Below the pieces are notes generated by a model. That model made no database searches. It was given only the letters and a program-made list of their open reading frames with translations, and was not told the origin of the DNA. Source: Bradysia coprophila (Eukaryota > Arthropoda > Insecta > Diptera > Sciaridae). Taken from it: a stretch of DNA of 64,000 nt. The stretch is from the NCBI RefSeq assembly GCF_014529535.1, contig NW_023503616.1:1178001-1242000 (forward strand). The letters are read 5' to 3'. Positions 1 through 9,590 of the stretch are shown here, piece by piece; position 1 is the first letter of the stretch; each line of letters opens with the position of its first letter. A program made the position numbers and the translations under genes.

Positions 1-1611
1 CCGGATAAAAATAAAATGAGAAGCGTACCTCACTTATACCGCACTAATCACTGTCATTATCCAGCTGACATTTAATTTTCGCGAAATTAGAAAAAAAGAA
101 CAAAACAAATTCAAATTAATTTTCAAGGTCCAAAATCTTCATCTCAATCATGATCATCGCAAATATTTATTACTTTTTTTTAAAAACAAAACTCACACTT
201 CTATGTGTGTTATTTATGATGCTAATTGGTTATTGCTGGTCATTGTGACACAATTTTTAATTCATCAGACAGTATCAAGTCAACCCACCAACCGATTTTT
301 ATTATGCGGATCGTGTCGCATTGATTGTTTTATTGGACCACAACTTTTAGTATGTGCAACGTATATATAGCAGTATATGGTAGACCCTGTAGCGTCGTAA
401 TTAACTACGTTAATTCACTTTTGTCATTATTATACAGCTACAATTTTCTTGATTCATTGAGTTCAATGATATTTCCTGTCCATTAAGTTAAATTTTAAAT
501 GTTTTTCACGTTTCAATGCATTCAAAGCTTTTCAACAGCTAAAACTTGACTGTGTTGTGTGTCTTTTTTTAATTTCAAGAAAATATTGCTGATCTTTGCT
601 AAAGAAAAAATGTTTCTATAAAAATCTTTCGAATGTTTTGCTTGCAGTGGATAAAAGAAATTATCTAAAAAGGCAATCATTTGGACGTCGAAACCAAAGT
701 TACATGACTGGGCAATTTATGACCTTACGTTTTTTTTTCGACCAAATTATACCTTTGCAATTCTATAATGTGCAATTAGATTTATTTACAGAGACTCTTT
801 CTGAATGAATTTCATGACCGAATGACAATAAAGTTTTTCTATTTTTATGTTTGTTTGTTTTTTTTTTATCCAGACAATGAAATTTGCAATCCATTCAGAA
901 TTTGTTTTTTTTTAAACCACAAAATTGTGATAAAACAAAAATCATTTTATTACAATTATTTGCATAGCACGTTTGTGTGTGTGGTTTTATGTTTACCGTT
1001 TACGTATGTGCAAACGTGCTAAGTGCAACAATAATGTATTGTATTCAACCTTTGAAATTGAAGCTGAAGGTAACTAAATTAAGCTTTGCTGTAGCTAAAG
1101 CGATTCTGATTAGAAACTTGATAAAAGGATTCTTTGCATATTTTCGGTGTCGAACTGTATATAGTGATGCTTGGATCAAACGTAATATGAACATTTTCAA
1201 TTTATGAATTCGAAACGTGTATTAATTGTGAACCGATGCGTGTCGGCAGTCATAGTACATTTCTATATATAAAAAAATTGTAATCAGTTTTTAATTGTGT
1301 TACCGTGATTGTTTATGCATATTTCGATGCAAGGTAAATTTTATGTGTTCAATCTTCGACGGAAAATTCATTCGATCTGATGAATACATTTTACACGCTT
1401 CAGTACAAGTCGATTCAGTTCAAACGGTAAAAATAGTTCGATAGAACCGACACATTTAGATAGATAAGATGTTCAGGACTTTTTTTTTCAATGTATAACT
1501 AGATTTATCGAACCTAAAACATTTCAAAAGCTGTTCAACATCCGAACCCTACATGGAATAAATTCGATTTTCTTTCGTTCTTTTCCAGCATTTCCATTCT
1601 AACTCTACACA
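1..1611. other. Upstream, gene-free region of the SLC46-like gene
   Basis: AT-rich sequence with no convincing coding exon; the short open frames here have no protein-like composition. A good polypyrimidine tract and acceptor (ttcttttccag, ending at 1589) lies 22 bases before the ATG at 1612, so the 5' UTR is probably spliced. Its upstream exon is not identifiable. A TCAGTT initiator-like element near 1415-1420 is a possible start site, but the evidence is weak. Confidence 0.4.
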
Positions 1612-3780
1612 ATGATGGAAAAATCCAAAAAATGGGATACACTCACCTGGTCCGAGAAACTGACCTACGTCCGCAACAATATTACCGTCGAACCGATATT
1701 AGCTTGCTATATCATTCCAAGTGTTTTAGCATCTTTAGCTACACAAAATTTAAACTTAGAGAAGGCTTGTCGTGTTAATTTAGCTTATTCGGACCATGTT
1801 TGCGATGCCTTAACTCGGAGAGACACAGCCAATTTTACACAGTAAGTCCGTAGATTATAATGTGAAGCGTTAAGGTGTTAGAAATATTTTTCTAGAGAAG
1901 AAAAAATGGTGCAACAACTTGTCGCTGGAATGGCTGGTTGGAAAACTGTATTGCAAAGTGCCTTGCCCTGTATGTTGATTTTGTTTTATGGATCTTGGAG
2001 CGATCGGTAATTAATTTCGATTAAAGCTAAGCGATCCATCAACTCACAATCTATTTAACAGTCACGGCAGACGGAAACCATGCATTCTGATACCGATTCT
2101 TGGCGAATTGACTACAGCGTTGGGGCTAATGTTGTGTACGTATTTTAAGAATACTCCAATGGAGGTTGCTGGTGTGACAGAGGCCTTATTTCCCGGACTT
2201 ACAGGCAAATAGAAACTTTGCTTATGGAGATAGACAATGAATAATAATATTATTACTGGGTGTTCTGTAGGAGGCTGGTTTACTATGCTTATGGGTGTTT
2301 TTAGCTATGTGGCCGATGTGACAACAGAAGAGGATAGGACGCTTCGTATTGGAATTGTAAATTTGTGTTTCTCTTTGGGTGTTCCCATTGGTATGGCCTT
2401 TAGTGGTGTCTTACTGAAGTAGGTATACATGGGGTCGATCAACGGTCTTCGCCAGACGACGTCTAAAATTTATATTTCATATCTAAAATTTACAGGCAAA
2501 TTGGTTTCTACGGCGTATTTTCAATATCTACCTTTCTTTATCTGTGCGCATTTTTGTATGGACTAATATGCCTTCCAGAGCCAGCTGTTCTGAAAAAGCA
2601 AAAGGAGTTGAACGACCTCAAATCAACAAACAAGTCGAGAATAGCTGATTTCTTTGACAAGGATCATATTGTCGAAACGTTTCAAGTCGCCTTTAAGAAA
2701 GGTGCCAATCAGCGGCGACTGAGAGTTATTATGTTGATGATCGTGGTAATGGTTGTCATCGGGCCATTGCACGGAGAAATGTCTGTGATTTATTTATTTA
2801 CTCGATATCAATTCAATTGGAGCGAAGTGGAGTTTAGCGTATTTTCAACGTATGGAATGTTGACCGGTCTAGTTGGTAATGATTAGCACATTTTAATTAG
2901 CTCTAAAATTTTACTCACTAAGCTTATATACATGAATGTTAAAACTTATTTCCCTGGACTTAGTGAGTAAAAGAGCTTACGTAATTGTTTGGGATTTTCT
3001 ATTTTACCTTGTGCGGTTGCATACCTCACCACGCAAAATATAATATTCCAAACAAGGGCGTAGTCTGTACTATTAATCGAGTCTGTCACATTATCAAGAT
3101 TTTAGTTATTAACATTAATTGTATTTGATTTCACCTCTTCCAAGGTACCGTATTTTCCGTTGGCGTATTTTCACATTTATTAAAAATTGACGACGCCTTA
3201 ATTGGAGTGATGTCAAGTATGTCGAAAATACTATCAAGTTTTGTGTACGCATTCGCCGTCACCGAATGGCAGCTTTATTTAGGTGAGTGGCAGCCTCCTT
3301 TATATCAGTCTTACGTATCCAAAAATTGCCTGAATATTTACAGCACCACTCGTTGAATTGTTGAATGGAACCTCATTTATTGCAATGCGATCGATAGCAA
3401 CGAAATTAGTCGAAAGCGATGAATTGGGTAAAGTAAATTCATTGTTTGGTGTCGCTGAAGCGTTAATGCCTTTAGTCTATGCACCGATGTATGCATCACT
3501 GTATCAAGCAACGATTGAGACATTACCCGGAGCCTTCTTTTTGGTGGGTGGTCTGTTGACCGTTCCGGCTGTTATAATTTTTCTGTGGATGTATAAGATG
3601 AATAAAAGAGATTTGCGGGCCAAAGCGAATGAGGCGAATGCCGACGATTCGATCAATTGTAAGAAAATCGCAGCAATTACTTCTGTCGATGAGAAGGGCA
3701 TCGATAATCCAACATTTATTTCTGACAATAGTACAAAACAAGATATTTATAGACAAAATATAGAAATAGGAAAGGAGTGA
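1612..3780 (+). CDS. SLC46-family (proton-coupled folate transporter-like) MFS transporter, 7 exons
   Basis: I join exons 1612-1841, 1896-2006, 2062-2204, 2271-2418, 2496-2875, 3145-3282 and 3344-3780 into one frame of 528 residues, ending at TGA 3778-3780. All junctions keep frame. Introns are 54, 55, 66, 77, 269 and 61 bp and are GT-AG, except the third (2205-2270), which uses a GC donor in an AG|GCAAAT context. The protein is a polytopic membrane protein. The A-like motif GSWSDRHGRRKP (about residues 109-120) follows a hydrophobic helix, then LGELTTALGL, GGWFTMLMGVFSYVAD, and IGFYGVFSI, all typical of SLC46 carriers (family knowledge: folate/haem and similar solute import at plasma or lysosomal membranes). 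The C-terminal tail is short and polar. The start is the first of two adjacent ATGs, just after a probable 5' UTR acceptor. The substrate cannot be read from sequence. The length fits the family (about 450-550). Confidence 0.9.
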
Positions 3781-3845
3781 TTCTTAAAATAGTAAAATTT
3801 AATTGTCTGTTTTTGTAATTGTTTTTATAAGCACCGATTATATAT

Positions 3846-3851
3846 ATTAAA
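3846..3851 (+). promoter_or_regulatory. Probable polyadenylation signal ATTAAA
   Basis: ATTAAA lies 66 bases after the stop of the SLC46-like gene in AT-rich sequence. It is a common variant of the AATAAA signal. There is no independent evidence of cleavage. Confidence 0.4.
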
Positions 3852-4108
3852 GCTTTAGTGTTGAGAAACGATTTGGTAACCTACTGTTTTTTCCACTCAT
3901 TCGTGTATGGGATCGAAAATGATGTAGTTAATTTTTTAAGTTAAGTTAAGTTAAATTTTTCGGTCGGGCAATGACACGGAAAGTTACCTAAAATCTATTA
4001 TCTCGTTAGGAAGGGTAATCACTTGCGTGACGCCTTGTTATACAACATTTCTGCTAGGAAATGTCTCATTTCTCGTCCCCAAAAGCAACTACTAACGGTT
4101 GATTTCAG

Positions 4109-5309
4109 TTAAAAGGCATCGATGCTTAGCTAAAATTGTAACCTTTTGCGTGTCTCGTGTTTTATTTTTAATGGATATCTTTTCATCAGAATCCGTTTTG
4201 AAAAGTGTACCACCGCAATAACAAGACTACGAATGTAGACTCAACAGAATCGTCATCTTTTAGCTTAACGGACAAAATTTAACCAAGATGGAAAGTTTGG
4301 GACCAGAGCGAAGCGAGGGCAGCGATTCACTCAAGGTGGATTTTCCTCTTTCTCTCCGAGGTAAACACAACGTTTTTCATGCTTGCGTTTTGCGAAAATA
4401 AGTCCATCTACGACGAAATTTTGAGCATGACTTCAGAAAACGGTGGGGATGATTTGTTTGATTGCGATTTATAAATAGAATTATTAAACTACATAAAAAA
4501 AGCAAAATATTACTGATATTTGGCCTCTATTAATTTTTTGGAGAACCTTTTGTAGAACCTTTCAAAGATCGTCATTTCTCAACTTCAATGAGTCGCCACC
4601 TGTCCACCTTGAATCCATGGGAAATTTTTTTTTGTACTATGACTATTAAAATTCCATTCCCTATCGATTGCAACCCCAATTAGCTCTATCGCGCCCACAG
4701 AGCACTCTAGGGGGCCTTGGTCCGGGTGCTCCTGACTGCACGGATGAAAATCAAAAATTTTTGTGGAACGTTGTTCAGGGTCACAAGCAGACTAAGAATA
4801 TCCAAAAATATCAAATTTGCGACGACATGTTTAATTAAACTCCATTCAACCACACCGTGATCTCGCAATCAAAGCCATCAAAAGTTTAAACAAAAATTCC
4901 AATAAAAATCTTTTCTACGAAATTCTCTCACCTCTGCCTTTCGGGAACCAAGAAGTAAAACGATTTTGAGAAAAGTTTTAAATGCGGTCGAGTGATCGCC
5001 ATGAGAGTGACTAAAAATTAGCCAGCATTTTAGGTACCCACTACCCACCCAACAAGCAATAAGTTTGACGAAATGTTTAAGTTATAAATATTTGAACCAA
5101 CACATGTAAAATGATCACAATTTACTTTGTTAAAATAAAAGCTTTATCGTTTATGAAAATCTCGTTAAACTGCAGACTTTTCTCAGAGCTGGTCAAACGA
5201 GGACCTTCATTTTTGAAGAGGGATTCTGGTGGAAAGATATCAAAAGTAAACTAAAATTAAGAACTTAAAAAACGTATGTTTTTCAGCAAAGCACCAATGC
5301 ATTCACGTA
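4109..5309. mobile_element. Degenerate TTAA-flanked foldback element (old copy, expanded centre)
   Basis: The left end (4109-4250) and right end (about 5160-5309) match, in inverted orientation, the arms of the cleaner element at 15623-16038. Shared blocks include ttagctaaaattgta, tcttttcatcagaatcc, and on the right tctcagagctggtcaaa and ggattctggtggaaagat. The centre (about 4260-5150) is not shared with the 416-bp copy. It holds a loose inverted pair around tcaaggtgga (4330s) and tccaccttga (4600s). No transposase frame is visible. The right boundary is approximate. Confidence 0.55.
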
Positions 5310-6685
5310 ATATATTATTTCACTCGGAAGACATATTTCATGGACGGTATCTAACAAAGAAAAATATCATTTTCCTCGATACTGTCGGTTAGCTATATCG
5401 ACGTGGGATAAGACTTTTTGTATCGATTTTGTTGTAACTATACATCTGATATTCTGGCTAGATTTAGGTCCACAGAAGGCCTTTATTCTGAAAAATGAGA
5501 GCAATCTAATTTGAAAGTTGAATGTATTGCTCGCTGTACCTTTTGTCATACAATATTTATTATCGCATAGAATGAACATGCAATGTCTTACAGTTTAGAA
5601 AATTTTGTGATTTTAGCCATCGTGATCATAGACAATTTCTGTCTATGACTGTCATAAAATGTATCACATGATTTTATGCATAACCCGACGATAACATGAT
5701 ATACATTTCAGTTGATTTGTTTGTCCTTATCTTATCAATATACTTTTTTCGACTCTATTACGTTGGGGGTTGTATTATTAAATAATTTTCCCCAGCAGAA
5801 TCTTCTTTTCAAATTGCACATGTCGTAACACAGAACATTCATATTTGTGTTGGCTTTATAACAATATTTGCCCTGGCATATATGGTTTCATTTCATATGG
5901 AATGTATATGAATGACTACACATGGCTACACACATATAGTCATTATTAAAGCTTTTTGATGTTGTGTGTATTCCGGATAATGTACGAGAACAAAAAACAC
6001 AAAATTTTGATGTATCATCGACTTTAATGTAACGTTACTTCACCCAACAACTTGTTGTATACAGTGGAAGTTTTCTTTATGTGGAATGATAAATCATGCA
6101 ATGATTTTACTTCATGACTTATGAAGCACGATACCTAAAACTTTTAGTAATTGCTTAATGGAGCAATTTAGTAATTGGGGGTGTCTCGAAACTGACTAGA
6201 GGAAATTCGATCGTAAAATGTTCGTAAATACAAATTTGAAAAATGCATTTTCTGTTGACTTGTGGTTGATTCCATTAAGAAAAGTAAATGTTCGTAGAAT
6301 GGTTTTTCGTTTTATACAAACAAAGTCTGTTATTTGGTTGTTATATTACCGCACTAACATACATTTATCAAATATGCATAAAATTTGCTAGAACTTAATT
6401 TTGAATTTAATGTTTATGGCAATTTCCACTGCGTGCTATCCACATTACAGTTATTTTCAAACTATTTTTGGATCCCAGGCAGCTCCATCAGAGATTACTT
6501 TTTTCATGCAACACATCTAATCAACATTTTAGAACATGAAAACGCTCTATGAACTAAAGGAACAGAGAAAAAGAAGAGAAAGAAATCAATTTCCACTTTT
6601 AGTTGGAACAGGCCACATTTTGTAGTTAAACACTGGAAGGACAGTCCTTAAACCTTTTACATTATGCTTTAACCAAGCACCAGAA
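5310..6685. other. Gene-free AT-rich stretch
   Basis: No coding exon, RNA gene or clear repeat was recognised. A small hairpin (atagacaatttctgtctatg, about 5628-5648) is the only local structure noted. Confidence 0.4.
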
Positions 6686-7035
6686 CAGAAATTAAATATT
6701 AAGTTCCTTGTTGTAACAGGAAGAATAAGTTCCTTATGTTCCATTGTTGTAAATGGAAGCATGACCTCCTTAAGCTCAATGTTGTAAAATGGAGCATTAA
6801 ATTCTTTAATCAATTAGTTTTAGTGGTAAGGCTGCTTCAACTAATTTTTTTTCGATGTAAGAGAGTTTGATGGGTCACCACATTCTTAGTGTTCCTTAGG
6901 TTCCATGTTGTAAAAGGAAGCCATTTTGTAAACGGAAGCATTTCCTTATGTTCCATATTGTAAAAGGAAGCATAAACTCCTCATAATCCATTTTGTAAAA
7001 GAAAGCATAAGTTCATTATGTTATATGTTGTAAAC
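6686..7035. repeat. Degenerate tandem repeat, period about 37 bp
   Basis: A motif like gttccatgttgtaaaaggaa followed by gcat recurs about eight times (near 6708, 6744, 6781, 6906, 6926, 6957, 6994, 7029). Spacings are mostly 31-37 bp, with one 120-bp interruption. Copies differ at several bases each, so this is an old minisatellite. The two arms of each unit (ttcca and tggaa) are complementary and could form short hairpins. Confidence 0.6.
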
Positions 7036-7196
7036 CGATATGCATGCAACATCTCACTTTAAATGATGATCCGATAATTACGACTAAATTGAGCTATTTC
7101 TGATACTTGTGAATATTTATGTAACATCAATAAGTGAAAAGATTTTGTATTCAATTTGTAATTGTATGCGCATAGTCTCATAATTAACTCATGTAA

Positions 7197-7350
7197 GAAT
7201 AGCCTCTCAATTCACTATTCGCACTCGTGGTCGAATAGTCTCACAATTGACTATTCGCACGCGCGTGGGAATAGTCTTACAATTGACTATTCGTAGACGA
7301 GTGCGAATAGTCTCACAATTGACCATTCACACTCGAATGTGAATAGTCAC
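7197..7350. repeat. Four 36-bp tandem units with palindromic half-sites
   Basis: Units begin gaatagtctcacaattgac and then carry the inverted half-site tattcgcac. They start at 7197, 7233, 7269 and 7305, with a final partial copy at 7341-7350. Each unit pairs GAATAG with CTATTC, the same half-sites as the 43-bp units at 23816-24010 and 26100-26297. A weaker unit may precede at about 7171. The array ends 25 bp before a MITE. Confidence 0.7.
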
Positions 7351-7375
7351 TTCGAATTAAATATGGGGCATGTTT

Positions 7376-7555
7376 CAAGGCTGTATACTTTGGGGAGGTC
7401 ATGCAGATACGCGGGTTACACACCACGTTTCATACAAAAAATTCACCACGCCACACAAATTCAATTTTGGTGAATTTGTTTTTACGGAAAAGGTGTGTCC
7501 CCGCGTATCTAATAAAATAACAATCTGCGTGACCTCCCCAAAGTATTCAGCCTTG
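7376..7555. mobile_element. hAT-like MITE, CAAGGCTG family, copy 1 (180 bp)
   Basis: Terminal inverted repeats of about 30 bp begin CAAGGCTGTATACTTTGGGG and end in its complement (...CAGCCTTG). The flanking 8-mers are gcatgttt and gcatgttc, an 8-bp target duplication with one change. The 8-bp duplication and CAAGG...CCTTG ends fit the hAT superfamily. The element is too short to encode a transposase. A close copy is at 25212-25397. Confidence 0.85.
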
Positions 7556-9058
7556 GCATGTTCGACGCAATAGTCAGAATTCCTCATATAATAAGCTCTT
7601 AGTGCTGTTATTTTGCCAATACGTTCCCCAAAATAAGAGGCCAAATGATAACCGGTAAAAAAATCTGTTCCATTGCTTGGTTTGCAATTCGTTAGTCCAA
7701 TTTGATATTATTCGTTAGAGGGTTTAAAAGGATACGGTCAGAACTATGTTCGAGTCACGGCGTACCCAAGTTACTGGAATGATTCATCTATTTTCGGAAA
7801 GCATCCCGACTCAACCATTGTCTTATATAAAACAATTTAACAGAACTTTTGAATGGATGTCATGTAAACATTTTGATTTTATTAGAAAGTGTCGATAATA
7901 CTGCTACGTGAAGATTACATTGTGTTGCTCTAATGATATGTTAAATTTCTAAAGCTACTAACATTGGTCTCTAACTCCTGTTGTGTTCATTAAGGCAAGA
8001 AGCTATAAGATATATACTGTATTTGTTGACGATACACAATTACCCACTGTACTATGTTCTCAATCCCCTTTTCGAGACTGTCACTATTTCTATAGTGAAT
8101 GTAATTTCATTAAATTTCAATACCTGTCTCCCTGTGTCTGTACACAGTGTATATACACAGTGAATTTATACGAAAGTCTTTCAAAACCAATTTATGCTGC
8201 AAAAATCACTCTTTTTTTTAACAGAACCCGGGTACAATGTACTCCAATGTTACTCCAAAGATTTACAACGTTCGTGATGAGTACAATATTAAAATTTTTA
8301 TGCAATTTATTTCATCTTTATACGAAGCATACACATTCCCTTCATTAGGTTTTATGAGCACATCAAGATTGGGAAAATGTTTTGCCTTCATGTCTGAAAA
8401 AAAATATTTGTACTTGAACCATCCGTTGTATAAATAAGCATAAGACGAAAAGTCAATAATGAATGTACCGATTTTCCATTATGCCTTGGCAAAAATGTAT
8501 GCCAAAGAAACTCTATAAAATATCGAGTGACATTATTAAAAAGTAAATCTGTGTAGAGAAGAGCTTTATGATGACTTTTTCTCCATTTTCTTCATCAATT
8601 TTGATTGAAGGCAGAACGTACGTCTTGTGATATTGGAAGAGATTTTGTCAGTGATTAAATTTCATTTTCCTTTGCAATGATAGAGTATAATATACGTTTT
8701 AGGTTATTCAAGATTCAGTATTCTTTTCGTTGTAAACGTTGTAATATCGAATGACTTTTAGTGTTGTTGTCGTTCGTCGACGAGCATCTGGTACAGTAAA
8801 AGGATACGTTCATTCTGTTTTTAATTAATTTACTCAATTTATTTACAAAACAAGATTGTAACGTACAAATTGTATTTTTAAATTTAGTCTTAAATTCAAT
8901 TCAAAATTCAATCAATAAACATTTTAATCAAATTTTCATAGTAATTATCTTAAACATTATCGTAGCATAGTTCTTCAAAGTGCATTTCCTCAATCATGTT
9001 AAAATAAGGAATTTCATTGATAAAGAAACAAGAAACTTACTGGAAACGTCAGTGTAAT
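7556..9058. other. Gene-free stretch between MITE and foldback
   Basis: Open frames at 7983-8348 and 8237-8437 overlap, and the first lacks an ATG. Neither has a recognisable domain and I treat them as chance. No RNA gene was recognised. Confidence 0.35.
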
Positions 9059-9059
9059 T

Positions 9060-9193
9060 TAGACATGAATTTTCTTCAGCTGGTCCCCTCACACAGTTTT
9101 ACTTTTACAACGCGTGTGCGTATAAACAAGTATAAGCACTTTCGTTTGTATGAGTGGACCAGCTGAAAAACAGCGGAAGCAAATTTATGTCTA
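9060..9193. repeat. Foldback / MITE-like inverted repeat
   Basis: tagacatgaattttcttcag...ctggtcc on the left is repeated in inverted form on the right (ggaccagctgaaaa ... aaatttatgtcta), with an extra 10-12 bases in the right arm. The loop is about 60 bp. It lies just downstream of the 930-residue gene's last open frame. No target duplication is convincing. Confidence 0.6.
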
Positions 9194-9353
9194 GTGATGA
9201 GGGTACGTCTCCTGCATCATCATCGAAATGTGTAATTTTGATTATTATAACAGTTTACTTCAAAGTCATTTCGTTACAATTCCTTCGAATTAAATGATTT
9301 AACAATGCGGAGTACTATCTCAGTAAAACATAATTAATGTAAACGGTTATGTA

Positions 9354-9590
9354 TCAATTGTTATAGACAGGGTCAGGGTGTGTTGGTTGATATGGCCACA
9401 CAATAGCAAAAAATGTATAAACATTTAAAGAAGTAAAAGATTTTTGAACTACATCTGAAAAACGATTTAATTTACTGAGACCCTTAATTTCGATGATGTG
9501 CTTGCCATCTTGGAAATAATAAGAGAATGGTGAATAGGATGGATCAATAGGTTTTATGTTCATTGATGATGATGATAATGATTTAAAATG
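9354..9590 (-). other. In-frame open extension after the stop of the 930-aa gene (possible readthrough)
   Basis: Directly after the TAA at 9591-9593 the same frame stays open for 78 sense codons and ends at TGA 9354-9356. The extension starts HFKSLSSSSMNIKP and is rich in Pro, Tyr and Phe, ending WPYQPTHPDPVYNN, so it looks protein-like rather than low-complexity. It contains an ATG at 9561-9563. It could be a stop-codon readthrough tail (stop context TAA-C), a separate small ORF, or chance. Confidence 0.35.

Noticed and set aside
2908..2973. Hairpin in intron 5 of the SLC46-like gene (ttttactcactaag / cttagtgagtaaaag)
   Set aside because: Real but short (about 14 bp) with a long loop; not enough to call a small RNA or a MITE.
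7983..8348. 121-codon open frame
   Set aside because: It starts at GTG, overlaps another frame, and has random-like composition.
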